Both the position numbers and the translations under genes were made by a program. Positions 35,905-44,653 of a stretch of 64,000 bases of DNA are shown piece by piece. The first letter of the stretch is position 1, and each line of letters begins with the position of its first letter. The notes beneath the pieces are model-generated. The model was not told where the DNA came from. It was given only the letters and a program-made list of their open reading frames with translations, and did no database searches. Source of the DNA: Candidatus Acididesulfobacter guangdongensis (GTDB lineage: Bacteria > SZUA-79 > Acidulodesulfobacterales > Acidulodesulfobacteraceae); assembly GCA_004195045.1 (NCBI GenBank), contig SGBC01000002.1, forward strand, positions 186,001 to 250,000, read 5' to 3'.

Positions 35905-35978
35905 TTACGTAAAAATTCCGGCGGAGTGATGTTTTATATAAATTTTTAAATTTTTTACGTAAATATATTTTACGTAAA
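35905..35978. promoter_or_regulatory. Three TTACGTAA palindromes
   Basis: TTACGTAA occurs at 35905-35912, 35955-35962 and 35970-35977. The latter two are extended to TTTACGTAAATATATT and spaced by 15 bases. In AT-rich DNA a repeated ACGT-centred palindrome is unusual and suggests binding sites of a dimeric regulator of the downstream porin-like gene. Confidence 0.45.
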
Positions 35979-36041
35979 TATATTAATTTATTGGATATTT
36001 GCTTAAGTTTGGCAATTTTGCTGCAGATTTTTTAAAAATAC

Positions 36042-36068
36042 TTGACATTTAATTAATGTCGTGATAAA
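36042..36068 (+). promoter_or_regulatory. Candidate porin promoter with GACATT palindrome
   Basis: TTGACA at 36042-36047 is a good -35 element and GATAAA at 36063-36068 a possible -10 (15-base spacing). Between and overlapping them lies the perfect inverted repeat GACATT-TAATT-AATGTC at 36044-36060, in operator position. Confidence 0.5.
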
Positions 36069-36193
36069 AATTATACTTAAACAAAAGAAATTTTACTGTT
36101 CATTTAATTAACATTTAATTAAATTAAGTTAGATTAATTAAAAAAAAGTTTATTAAAATTTTTAAAAATTTAAAATCAAAAACGGAGGTAAAG

Positions 36194-37849
36194 ATGAGAA
36201 GCAAATCGATTTTGTCGGCGGCGTTTATTGTTGCGTTAGCCGGCTTTCTAGCTGTTACTATGATGGCTACGCCTTCTTTTGCCGCTTCACAGGCAAATAA
36301 GGCGGGGGTATCGTTTTCGTTAAACGGGCAGTATCTCGCGATAGGCGAATGGGCACAGAATCAGGCTCAGGCGTTTGTAGCTAACCAGAGCCCTAACAAA
36401 AACACCTATGAGGCTTTTTTACAGAGATTAAGATTAAACTCAACTGTAAGCTACGACAAATTAGCTCATGGTATGCCGCTTGCAATGCTGGCGGTCCAGA
36501 TGGATTTAACAAATTCTTATAACGGTATAACAGACGGCTACGGCACCAACGGCTATTATATGTTGGGCGGAACCCCTGCTCCTACCGGTTTTAACAACGA
36601 TTTTAACACATTCGGCTTGAGACAGGCATACATCAGATTAATCACTCCGGTAGGCGCGATTATGTTCGGCAGAATGCCTGTAAAGTTCGGTCTAGGTGTC
36701 GCAGTTAACACCAATGCGGACGGTTTGGGCGATTTCATTCCGTTAGGCAATATCGGAATTTTTGCAGGAACATTATTTGGTAGCGAAGTGAGCGCGTATG
36801 ATACGACAGCATGCACGTCGACTACACCTGCTGGGCCTTTTCCTAGTACAGATTGTTCGATTTCCGGAACTACTGAAGGATATTATCCTCCGGCAACGGA
36901 AGGATATACGCATATTCAGATGGGAACGATACCAACTATTGAAGTTATGACGATGAAACCGGTTGACCATGCTTCGTACAGCGCATGGCTTACAGAAGCG
37001 CATTTGAACCAGTTTGAAGCAGGATTGACATCTGCGAACACTGCTTATACTGGCGGTACGACCACTTCTTTTACTACAGCATCTAGCATAGGTTCAATTC
37101 AACCTACCGCTAATATTACTTTCGGCGGCGTAAGCGTAAAATACTCAAATGCAGGAACGAAGTTCGGACTAGAAGCAGATTATTTCAGAGGCAGAATTAT
37201 TGACTCAAATCAATCAATACATGATGGATTTAATTATTTGCCCGTTCAACCTAACGGACAAAATCAGTATGACGGAATTAATTCGTATGACTTGTATCTA
37301 ACCGGTTCTACGATGCTGCATACCGCAACGCCAATGTCTGTAGGCTTAAAATTTGGCGTGGGTGCTCCTATAGCAAGTGGTGACTATAATTTTACATACT
37401 ATTCTACAGTTCAGAATACAAAAACTTTATTCGGCGATGTTATAGGTTCTTCATGGCAGCCGATTCAGTTTACTGCCCCTGGCCAAAATTACATTTACGG
37501 TGGCCTTGCAGGCGAATCGGTCGGACCGAATCTTGCCGATAAATATGTAATTATGGTTGACGCAAGGGAATATTTACCGTCAAGCAATACCTTAAAAGAA
37601 TCTTTAATTCATGCAGCATGGCTTCATGATACGATTAACGGACAGCAGGAATTCGGCGGTTCAGATATCGGAACTGAATTTGACCTTAACTTTACGCATC
37701 ATTTTACAAAAACATTAGCTTTCCAGGCATGGGGCTCTTATGTCTGGACCGGCGCAGGTGTTGAGTCTGTTAATTCAAGTGGAACATTTGCCGGTGCTGA
37801 AACAAAAGATATAACTGCTCTTGGAAGCGATATTTCTTGGAACTTCTAA
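36194..37849 (+). CDS. Porin-like outer-membrane beta-barrel protein
   Basis: The 551-residue product has a signal peptide (residues 1-30, cleavage after PSFA). The mature part has alternating polar/hydrophobic strands rich in Gly, Thr, Asn and aromatics, regions such as GLRQAYIRLITPVGAIMFGR, and a C-terminal strand ending in Phe (DISWNF), the outer-membrane insertion signal. It is typical of outer-membrane porins, probably of about 16 or more strands, but no family or substrate is recognised. GC content is higher than in its neighbours, which fits high expression. A good GGAGG site, a regulated promoter and a strong terminator make it a single-gene unit. Confidence 0.8.
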   Translation: MRSKSILSAAFIVALAGFLAVTMMATPSFAASQANKAGVSFSLNGQYLAIGEWAQNQAQAFVANQSPNKNTYEAFLQRLRLNSTVSYDKLAHGMPLAMLAVQMDLTNSYNGITDGYGTNGYYMLGGTPAPTGFNNDFNTFGLRQAYIRLITPVGAIMFGRMPVKFGLGVAVNTNADGLGDFIPLGNIGIFAGTLFGSEVSAYDTTACTSTTPAGPFPSTDCSISGTTEGYYPPATEGYTHIQMGTIPTIEVMTMKPVDHASYSAWLTEAHLNQFEAGLTSANTAYTGGTTTSFTTASSIGSIQPTANITFGGVSVKYSNAGTKFGLEADYFRGRIIDSNQSIHDGFNYLPVQPNGQNQYDGINSYDLYLTGSTMLHTATPMSVGLKFGVGAPIASGDYNFTYYSTVQNTKTLFGDVIGSSWQPIQFTAPGQNYIYGGLAGESVGPNLADKYVIMVDAREYLPSSNTLKESLIHAAWLHDTINGQQEFGGSDIGTEFDLNFTHHFTKTLAFQAWGSYVWTGAGVESVNSSGTFAGAETKDITALGSDISWNF

Positions 37850-38190
37850 TTATATAGCTGTTGAATATCTTTTAGATATAAACAATAATTAATAAAAAAA
37901 CCCGAAGCTAATAACTTCGGGTTTTTTTATTTCCTTTGCATTAGGTATCTGATTTATTTATTTCGATTTATTTCGATTCATTTATTAATATTACTTCGTT
38001 CCAGACTCTATTTCCCGCTAAACTTCACAAAATTGCAACAAATAATTAACTTATTTTTAACATTTACGTCATAGTTCTTCAACATCTTTTTGATATAATA
38101 ATTACTAAAAGCGCATTAGTTGAGAATTTAAATTTTGAAATTAATGCTCTTAATGTTATAATTTATAAAGATAATGATTGGAGGCATACT
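37850..38190. other. Spacer after the porin-like gene
   Basis: Contains the terminator at 37894-37929. The remainder is AT-rich, with repeated ATTTCGATT words near 37960. The promoter of the coiled-coil gene should lie before 38178. No gene was seen. Confidence 0.4.
37894..37929 (+). terminator. Strong rho-independent terminator
   Basis: AAAAAAACCCGAAG (stem CCCGAAG at 37901-37907) pairs with CTTCGGGTTTTTTT (37915-37928) around the loop CTAATAA, followed by a T-run. A classic intrinsic terminator 45 bases after the porin stop, able to work on both strands. Confidence 0.95.
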
Positions 38191-38802
38191 ATGACAGAGA
38201 CTGCGCATAATGAAAAAGACAGCAAAAATAATGATAAAAACTATTTTTCATACCCTAATGAAGTTTTAACCTTTATATCCGGCATAGTTCCGAATACAAA
38301 ATATTTCGATGCGCGATTTGACCATCTTCAAACTCAGATAGATGAAGTTAGAAGAAATCAAGAAGCAGACAGATATCAAATAAGAGATTTTAAGGAAGAT
38401 GTTAATAGGCGGTTTACCGAGGTAGATAAAAGATTTGATCGTGTCGACCAACGTTTCGAGCAGGTAGATAAACGTTTTGAGCAGGTAGATAAACGTTTTG
38501 AACAGGTAGATAAACGGTTTGAACAGGTAGATAAACGGTTTGAACAGGTAGATAAACGGTTTGAACAGGTAGATAAACGTTTCGAGCAGATTGACCAGCG
38601 CTTTGAGCAGGTAGATAAGCGTTTTGAACAAATAGACAGAAGGTTCGAGCAGATTATTGGTTCTATCGACAAACTTGGGGATAAATTGGAATATAGAGAT
38701 AGAGACCAGCGGAATTTTACAATTAAAATGTTTTCGATAGCCATAGCAATATCCGTGCTTGGCGTGTTGGGCGCATTCTTTAAACTTTTAGGTTTATTTT
38801 AA
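38191..38802 (+). CDS. Heptad-repeat coiled-coil membrane protein
   Basis: The 203-residue product has a charged N-terminal third. Twelve near-perfect seven-residue units of RFEQVDK type follow (residues 74-157; six identical in a row), then SIDKLGDKLEYRDRD and one C-terminal membrane helix (about 182-200). Each unit is encoded by a 21-base tandem repeat at 38410-38661, so the coiled coil can gain or lose units in frame. The Phe/Val core positions with Arg/Glu/Asp/Lys flanks suggest a parallel coiled-coil oligomer held at the inner membrane. Function is unknown; the design recalls Bdr-type repeat proteins. GGAGG precedes the start. Confidence 0.8.
   Translation: MTETAHNEKDSKNNDKNYFSYPNEVLTFISGIVPNTKYFDARFDHLQTQIDEVRRNQEADRYQIRDFKEDVNRRFTEVDKRFDRVDQRFEQVDKRFEQVDKRFEQVDKRFEQVDKRFEQVDKRFEQVDKRFEQIDQRFEQVDKRFEQIDRRFEQIIGSIDKLGDKLEYRDRDQRNFTIKMFSIAIAISVLGVLGAFFKLLGLF
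38410..38661. repeat. 21-bp tandem repeat encoding RFEQVDK heptads
   Basis: About twelve 21-base units of the form CAGGTAGATAAACGTTTTGA lie in one frame. The middle copies differ only at silent or single positions (CGTTTTGAG, CGTTTTGAA, CGGTTTGAA), which points to recent expansion. Confidence 0.95.
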
Positions 38803-39196
38803 CAAGCCGGTACAGACGCCGATTAATTTGAATCTTTTTTTACGCCCGCCCCCCTGTTGATAATTTTACGGTCAATCCTTCAGACCGCTTTCAGAAGGCT
38901 TTAGCGTACAATCCTGTATAATCAAATTACAATGGTTCTGTTAAATAATCTGTTAATTTGTTATTCATTAATCTGCCATTAATTATGCTGCCATAAATTA
39001 ATCTTTATTATAAATATTAATTAAATACAAATTTATTCATCTCCTTAATTAAAAACTGTAACAAAAATTTAACATAAATGTAACAAAACTGTAACAATAA
39101 ATTTGATATGATAGCTTTATAGGTTATTAAGCACAACATTAATTAATCAAAATTAAGAATTTCGTTTAACTATTTTATTAAGAGGAGAGTAAATTA
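38803..39196. other. Spacer upstream of pstS
   Basis: Contains CCTTC/GAAGG arms near 38877-38898 as a weak hairpin after the coiled-coil gene, and the PhoB-type promoter at 39056-39112. No gene was seen. Confidence 0.45.
39056..39112 (+). promoter_or_regulatory. PhoB-type promoter of pstS
   Basis: Four consecutive 11-base units, CTGTAACAAAA, ATTTAACATAA, ATGTAACAAAA and CTGTAACAATA, run from 39056 to 39099. Each has the TGTAACA-like core of the Pho box followed by an AT spacer. A -10 TATGAT lies at 39107-39112, seven bases after the last unit, the geometry of PhoB-activated promoters in which the box replaces the -35. Induction under phosphate limitation is therefore expected. phoB and phoR are not in the window. 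Confidence 0.85.
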
Positions 39197-40300
39197 ATGA
39201 GATTTCAATTAACAAAAAGAAAAGCTTACGTACTTTATGCGGCAATGTTTATTGTTATGATAACCGCTGCTTTGACAGGATGCGCCAAAAGTAAAACGCC
39301 GCATTCCGCAAAATCTGTTTCAAGTGTCCCTTCCGGAACAATTACTATCTCCGGCTCGACGATGCTTTATCCGTTAAACAGCGTATGGGCTGTACAGTAT
39401 CATAAAATTCATTCTAACGTCACAGTTTCTGTTGCAGGCACAGGCTCCGGTTTCGGAATATCAAATGCCGCAGATGGCAACATTACAATAGGCGCTTCCG
39501 ATGCGTATCTTACCAAAGCCTTTAAAAAAAGATATCCTGATTTAGTAAATGTTCCTGTCGCTCTTGATGATGCGCAGGTGATTTATAATATCCCCGGCAT
39601 ACCTAAAAAAGTAAATCTTAAAATGACGCCTAAGTTGGTAGCCGATATTTATCTTGGTAAAATTAACAACTGGGATAATCCGATATTTAAAAAACTAAAT
39701 CCGAAGTATAAATTTCCCAATCTTCATATCTTCGTCGTTCATAGAGCCGATGCAAGCGGAACGACTTTTGACTTTACGAGCCTTTTAACTGACACATCAA
39801 AAACATGGGCAAAAAAAGTAGGCAGAAGTTTATCGCCGAGCTGGCCGACAGGAAGCGGCTATCTGGGCAGCGATGCCGTTGTGTCTGCAGTTAGAAGCAC
39901 AAAAGGCGCTATAGGTTATGTAGGACTAGGATGGATATTGGAATACCATCTTTCAAGCGCTGCTATGCAGAATAAAGCTGGCAAATATATTGTCGGTTCT
40001 GTTAAAACAATTGCGGCAGCCGGTAATTCTGCCCTTAAAAGCGGCAGTTTTCCAGCCGATTTTGACAGATCTATAGTCTGGAACGTAAGCGCAAAGAATG
40101 CATATCCGGATTCTAATTTTGAGTTCTGGATGATAAGAAAAAAACAGACTAACCCAAATACTACAAAAATAATTAAAAATCTTGTAAATTGGGCATTAGG
40201 ACCTGGACAGGATTCTAAATACACTGTAAAGACAGGATTTGCCCCTTTGCCAAAATCTGTAATGGGCAACGTTAAAAAATTGCTTTCAGAAGTAAAATAG
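39197..40300 (+). CDS. pstS: Phosphate-binding protein PstS (lipoprotein)
   Basis: The 367-residue product is the solute-binding part of the high-affinity phosphate importer. The signal peptide ends in the lipobox ALTGC with C29, so it is lipid-anchored. Ligand-region motifs are ITISGSTMLYPLNSVW, VSVAGTGSGFGISN, and the VVHRADASGTTFDFTSLL segment whose Arg/Asp/Ser residues contact phosphate, then GSGYLGSDAVVSAV. AGGAGAG precedes the start, and a PhoB-type promoter lies upstream. A terminator-like hairpin separates it from pstC, which would make pstS transcript more abundant than the permease. Confidence 0.95.
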   Translation: MRFQLTKRKAYVLYAAMFIVMITAALTGCAKSKTPHSAKSVSSVPSGTITISGSTMLYPLNSVWAVQYHKIHSNVTVSVAGTGSGFGISNAADGNITIGASDAYLTKAFKKRYPDLVNVPVALDDAQVIYNIPGIPKKVNLKMTPKLVADIYLGKINNWDNPIFKKLNPKYKFPNLHIFVVHRADASGTTFDFTSLLTDTSKTWAKKVGRSLSPSWPTGSGYLGSDAVVSAVRSTKGAIGYVGLGWILEYHLSSAAMQNKAGKYIVGSVKTIAAAGNSALKSGSFPADFDRSIVWNVSAKNAYPDSNFEFWMIRKKQTNPNTTKIIKNLVNWALGPGQDSKYTVKTGFAPLPKSVMGNVKKLLSEVK

Positions 40301-40766
40301 TAAAATTAAACAATAAATTAAACCATAAATTAGATTACAGAGATTACAGATAAGATTGCAGGCATAAGCAATAAGCAGTTAACCCATTTAATTTATGGCA
40401 TAATTTTAATTAAACTTTTAAAAGTAAGTTGGCACATAGATAGAAAGCAGTAAATTAAATACCCCTTTTTTATAAACATATATAAATTAGGGGTATTTTA
40501 TTTATATTTATTTTTTTATATATGTATTTATTAATTTTTTTGTTTTTTTTATGTATATCTATCTCTGTATATTAATTTTTTTTGTTTTTTTATATATTTG
40601 TATATTAATCTTTTTATATTCATTATATATTTGTTTTTTTATTTTTATTTAGTTACGTATATTATATATAGACATTTATCATGAATTTGCTTATGTATAT
40701 GCATGTGCAAATATGTATATTTAAAAATTTCTTGAAATATGTTCTAATAAAATCTATAATTTAAAA
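40301..40766. other. Spacer between pstS and pstC
   Basis: Contains the terminator-like hairpin at 40458-40500 followed by 250 bases of T-rich low-complexity DNA with TTTTTTTATATAT words. No second Pho box was found. No gene was seen. Confidence 0.45.
40458..40500 (+). terminator. Terminator/attenuator between pstS and pstC
   Basis: AATACCCC (40458-40465) pairs with GGGGTATT (40490-40497) around a 24-base loop, followed by TTATTTATATTTATTTTTTT. It probably limits read-through into pstCAB. Confidence 0.7.
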
Positions 40767-41729
40767 ATGGCAAAACTAAATCTGAAACTAAAACTAAAAT
40801 ATAAAGACGATTTATTCAAATTTATTCTTTCTATTTTTATTTTTGGAATAATATTAATTTTTATCACAGTTGTAGCTATCATATTATATTACAGCTATCC
40901 TGCAGTCAGCCGCTTTGGAATAGCATTTTTATGGACAAAAGAATGGAATCCTCCTAAAGAGATTTTCGGAGCCGCTACTTTCGTTGCGGGAACGTTCATG
41001 GTAACGATTATTGCTTTAATGTTTGCAATACCGTTAAGCCTTGGAATAGGCATTTTTCTTGAAGAATACTGCCCAAAATTTTTAAAAGGTTTTTTTACCA
41101 TTATCATTGAGATTTTAGCCGGTATTCCAAGCGTTATTTTTGGTGTCTGGGGCGTTCTTACCATTGTACCCTGGCTTAGAAGAAATATAGAACCTTTTTT
41201 TGAAGCGCATTTTTCCAACGTACCGTTTTTAAAAGTTACCGAGAATATCGGATACGGCATACTGGCAGCCTCTATAGTTGTGGCTTTTATGGTTGTGCCT
41301 ATTATAGCGTCCATTACAAAAGACGCACTCGCCGCCGTTCCTAAGATAACAAAAGACGGTGCGCTGGCTATGGGCGCTACGAGACTTGATGTAATTAAAG
41401 ACGTATCTTTGCCTTTTTCATACAGAGGCATATACGGAGGCATAATATTAGGATTTGGCAGGGCAGTCGGTGAAACGATAGCAGTCGTGCTGCTTATAGG
41501 AAATCAGGCTATAATTCCGAAATCTATATTTGGCGTCGGATATACTATCTCCGCCTTGCTTGCCAATACTTTTACATTTGCCGTGATAAGTCCAATTTAC
41601 GCGTCAAGCGAGGTAGCTCTTGCGTTGATACTGCTTTTAATTAGTCTTATCGTAAATATAATCGGCAGAAATGTTTTGCAGAAAGTTATCGGCGGAAAAC
41701 TATCCAGAACCCAGTTTGGCGGCGGTTGA
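40767..41729 (+). CDS. pstC: Phosphate ABC transporter permease PstC
   Basis: The 320-residue inner-membrane protein has six or more hydrophobic segments and PstC motifs: AGTFMVTIIALMFAIPLSLGIG, EILAGIPSVIFGVWG, and the cytoplasmic EAA loop DGALAMGATRLDVIKDVSLP followed by GIILGFGRAVGETIAV. It pairs with PstA to form the channel. The start is a Lys/Leu-alternating MAKLNLKLKLKY; no ribosome site is clear. Spacing to pstA is 70 bases. Confidence 0.95.
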   Translation: MAKLNLKLKLKYKDDLFKFILSIFIFGIILIFITVVAIILYYSYPAVSRFGIAFLWTKEWNPPKEIFGAATFVAGTFMVTIIALMFAIPLSLGIGIFLEEYCPKFLKGFFTIIIEILAGIPSVIFGVWGVLTIVPWLRRNIEPFFEAHFSNVPFLKVTENIGYGILAASIVVAFMVVPIIASITKDALAAVPKITKDGALAMGATRLDVIKDVSLPFSYRGIYGGIILGFGRAVGETIAVVLLIGNQAIIPKSIFGVGYTISALLANTFTFAVISPIYASSEVALALILLLISLIVNIIGRNVLQKVIGGKLSRTQFGGG

Positions 41730-41799
41730 TCTCAGTTAATATATGTTCTATATTATACTGATTATACTCACTGCTCTATATGACAAAATATTATAAAAT

Positions 41800-42738
41800 A
41801 TGACAGAAAAAGAAAATAATAAAAAGACGGAAGACTCAGGAAATTATTTTCCGGTAAATAAGTCTTATATAAAAAGAAAAAAAATATATAACAGAATAGC
41901 TTACGCATCTGCGGCGCTTGCCTTTATAATAGGGGCTTTTCCTGTTTTTCACATAATTTACAGCGCTCTTATCATAGGATATAAATATCTTAACTGGAAT
42001 TTTATTTCTACCATGCCGTCAGGATTTCCGATAGGGGCGAAAGGCGGAATTTTAAATGCTATAATAGGAGATTTTTATCTTGTCATAATAGCTTCCTGCC
42101 TTGCGGTGCCGCTTGGAATAGGTTCGGGATTATATTTGTCGCTTTTCGGCAAAAAAAGAACTAACAGCATAATAAGACTTCTAAACGAACTTATGATAGG
42201 AATACCGTCGGTAGTCTGGGGAATAATGGGTTTTTACATTTTTTCCACAAATGCCGGATTGGGATTTCATTTTGGATTTTCTGCACTTGCCGCCGGACTT
42301 ACTTTGGGTTTTATAATGACCCCTATAGTAACGCTTTTAACGGAACAGGCAGTTAACCGCATTCCGGCGTCATATATAGAAGGGGCGCTGGCTATGGGCG
42401 CTACGAAATGGCAGGCTACCAAATCTGTAATAGTTAAAGCGGCTATGGGAGGGATATTTACAGCCGTGCTTCTCGGCGTTCTTAATATCATCGGACAGAC
42501 CGCTCCGCTGCTTTTTACAAATTATTATAATACAGGTATGCCTACAGGAATTACAGGTCCGGGGGGAGCAGTCGGAGACTTGGCAATGCTTATTTTTATT
42601 TATATTCATGAACCGTCCCGTATTCTGCACTATAAAGCAGAAGCGGCTTCGGTTGTTCTGCTGTTTTTTGTTTTTGCGCTTGATATCGGAATGAGGCTTA
42701 TAAGCTGGGTTACGGTGAAGATTTTTGAAATGCTGTAG
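41800..42738 (+). CDS. pstA: Phosphate ABC transporter permease PstA
   Basis: The 312-residue inner-membrane protein has a polar N-terminal tail of 35 residues and about six membrane helices. PstA motifs are LNELMIGIPSVVWGIMGF, the EAA loop EGALAMGATKWQATKSVIV, and NIIGQTAPLLFT. It forms the phosphate channel with PstC. The region shares the GALAMGAT core with PstC, as normal for the pair. Confidence 0.95.
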   Translation: MTEKENNKKTEDSGNYFPVNKSYIKRKKIYNRIAYASAALAFIIGAFPVFHIIYSALIIGYKYLNWNFISTMPSGFPIGAKGGILNAIIGDFYLVIIASCLAVPLGIGSGLYLSLFGKKRTNSIIRLLNELMIGIPSVVWGIMGFYIFSTNAGLGFHFGFSALAAGLTLGFIMTPIVTLLTEQAVNRIPASYIEGALAMGATKWQATKSVIVKAAMGGIFTAVLLGVLNIIGQTAPLLFTNYYNTGMPTGITGPGGAVGDLAMLIFIYIHEPSRILHYKAEAASVVLLFFVFALDIGMRLISWVTVKIFEML

Positions 42739-42796
42739 GAAAATATCAACAAACAATATCAAATTAATATAAATACAAAAAAGGTTGTATAATATA

Positions 42797-43657
42797 ATGG
42801 CTGAAATTTATAACAACAACAATAATATTAATAATATTAACAATATTAATAATATTAATAATATTGATAAAAACAATATAGATAATGCGGTAGATAACAT
42901 TAAAGAAGAAATTAAAATTGAAGTGAAAAATCTTAATTTTTATTATGGAGATTATCATCTTTTAAAAGATATTAATTTATTTTTCAAAAAAAATTCTGTA
43001 TGTACAATATTAGGTCCTTCGGGCTGCGGAAAATCTTCTTTTTTAAGAACGCTCAACAGAATGAACGATTATACAGAAGGCTCAAAGCTTAAAGGAGAAG
43101 TTCTGCTAGACGGAAAAAATATATACGGCAAGTCGATTGACGTTGTAGAACTCAGAAGAAATGTAGGAATGGTTTTTCAAAATCCAAATCCGTTTCCGAA
43201 AACTATATTTGAAAATGTAGCTTTCGGATTAAAGATACACGGCATAAAAAATAAACAATTTATTGCTGAAAGGGTTGAAAAATGTTTAAAATATGCGGGA
43301 TTGTTCGATGAAGTAAAAGATAAACTTCATAAAAACGCTTTTTCACTGTCAGGAGGACAGCAGCAGAGATTGTGTATTGCAAGAGCGATCGCAACTAATC
43401 CGTCTGTACTGCTTATGGATGAGCCCACGGCATATTTAGACCCTGCGTCTACCGCCACTATACTGGATTTGATTGCAAATTTTAAAAAATTTTATACTAT
43501 AATAATAGTGAGCCATAATATTCAGCAGGCAGGCAGAATATCCGATTACAGCGGATTTTTTCTAAATGGTGAACTTATAGAATTTAGCAAATCCGGAGAT
43601 TTTTTTACCAGACCGAAAGATAAGAGAACAGAAAATTTTATTACAAACAGATTTTAA
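42797..43657 (+). CDS. pstB: Phosphate ABC transporter ATPase PstB
   Basis: The ATPase energises phosphate import. Walker [11 protein letters not shown] (about 73-82), Q-loop [10 protein letters not shown], signature [16 protein letters not shown], Walker [14 protein letters not shown] and H-loop IVSHNIQQA are all present. The first 35 residues are an added Asn/Ile-rich tail ([14 protein letters not shown]...) encoded by AATATT/AACAAT repeats. ATG 42797 was chosen; a TTG at 42785 in frame is closer to AAGG (42781-42784) and would add four residues. Confidence 0.96.
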   Translation: MAEIYNNNNNINNINNINNINNIDKNNIDNAVDNIKEEIKIEVKNLNFYYGDYHLLKDINLFFKKNSVCTILGPSGCGKSSFLRTLNRMNDYTEGSKLKGEVLLDGKNIYGKSIDVVELRRNVGMVFQNPNPFPKTIFENVAFGLKIHGIKNKQFIAERVEKCLKYAGLFDEVKDKLHKNAFSLSGGQQQRLCIARAIATNPSVLLMDEPTAYLDPASTATILDLIANFKKFYTIIIVSHNIQQAGRISDYSGFFLNGELIEFSKSGDFFTRPKDKRTENFITNRF

Positions 43658-43821
43658 TTTATTTTAATCTATTTATAATACTTGTTTAATATTATATAAT
43701 AGTTTCTAAATTTTTAATGTTTAAATTATTAATCTAATTTGATTAATCTAGTAATCTAATTTAATCTTATCCGGTTAATCTTGTCTTATTTGTATATTAA
43801 TTTTATCAGAGGTTATATTTT

Positions 43822-44502
43822 ATGAATATTCTTGATAGAGAGCTCATAAACTTAAAAAAAAGCATAGTAGATATGAGCGAGTTAGTTAACAGTCAGTTGA
43901 ATAGAGCGACAAAATTTTTGTTCGAAAAAGACAAGGAAATTGCAGAGCTTGCTATAAAAAATGATTTGCAGATTAATTCAATGGAAGTAAATATAAATGA
44001 AAATTGTATAAGGCTTTTGGCGTTGTATCAGCCTGAAGCGGCAGACCTTATGTTTATTACTACCTCGATGAAAATTATTACCGACCTTGAAAGAATGGGA
44101 GATTTATGCGCTTCTATCTGTCAGATAGGATTAAAATTAACCGACGGAGAATCTTCTTCGGAAGAATTTAAATGCATATATTCTTATTTCAAAGATGTTG
44201 CCGACAGAGGCGATGAAATGCTCAAACTCGCCATTAAAATGTATGCGGACGGCGTCAGAGAAAATGTGGAACTTAAAGATATTATAATAAAAGACGAAAA
44301 CGTAATAGACGTTCTTTCCCATAAAATTATTGTAGATATTATTAATAATTCAATTAAAAACTTTAATTCATTAGAAAACAATATTACTTATATATTCATC
44401 GCAAGAAAATATGAAAGATTTGCCGACCATGCGCAGAAAATTATGGAACTTTTATTATATATGGAATTAGGTAAAACCTTAAGGAATCTTCCGGAATTTT
44501 AA
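43822..44502 (+). CDS. phoU: Phosphate-signalling protein PhoU
   Basis: The 226-residue helical protein has two PhoU three-helix repeats: LDRELINLKKSIVDMSELVN...RATKFLFEKD and EAADLMFITTSMKIITDLERMGD, repeated as the C-terminal NITYIFIARKYERFADHA. The E/DxxxD metal-binding motifs (DLERMGD, KYERFADH) are visible. PhoU couples PstB state to PhoR kinase and represses the Pho regulon in phosphate plenty. It is the last gene of the pst unit, 164 bases after pstB, with GAGG before the ATG. Confidence 0.95.
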   Translation: MNILDRELINLKKSIVDMSELVNSQLNRATKFLFEKDKEIAELAIKNDLQINSMEVNINENCIRLLALYQPEAADLMFITTSMKIITDLERMGDLCASICQIGLKLTDGESSSEEFKCIYSYFKDVADRGDEMLKLAIKMYADGVRENVELKDIIIKDENVIDVLSHKIIVDIINNSIKNFNSLENNITYIFIARKYERFADHAQKIMELLLYMELGKTLRNLPEF

Positions 44503-44653
44503 TTATACATAGATATAATTGAATTGTTTAGCTTAGATAGAAAAAATATCTGATAGATGATAGATAAGAATAGAGAAATTATGCAACTAACAAATTTGTT
44601 TGTCTGCATCAGAAAGATTGTTATAAATTAGAATCATTAGATAAAAGAGATAG

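Larger units (their letters stand above)
35754..36193. other. Regulatory spacer upstream of the porin-like gene
   Basis: Two perfect palindromes TTTACGTAAA lie at 35954-35963 and 35969-35978, 15 bases apart, and a related TTACGTAA is at 35905-35912. The promoter region with another palindrome is annotated at 36042-36068. No gene was seen. Confidence 0.5.

Noticed and set aside
38266-38744. Two long minus-strand frames over the heptad-repeat gene
   Set aside because: They mirror the 21-base repeat, which lacks stops in several frames; the plus-strand gene has the ribosome site and the sensible protein.
42764-42958. 64-codon minus-strand frame over the pstB start
   Set aside because: It is the complement of the AATATT repeat of pstB and yields an Ile/Asn-only product.
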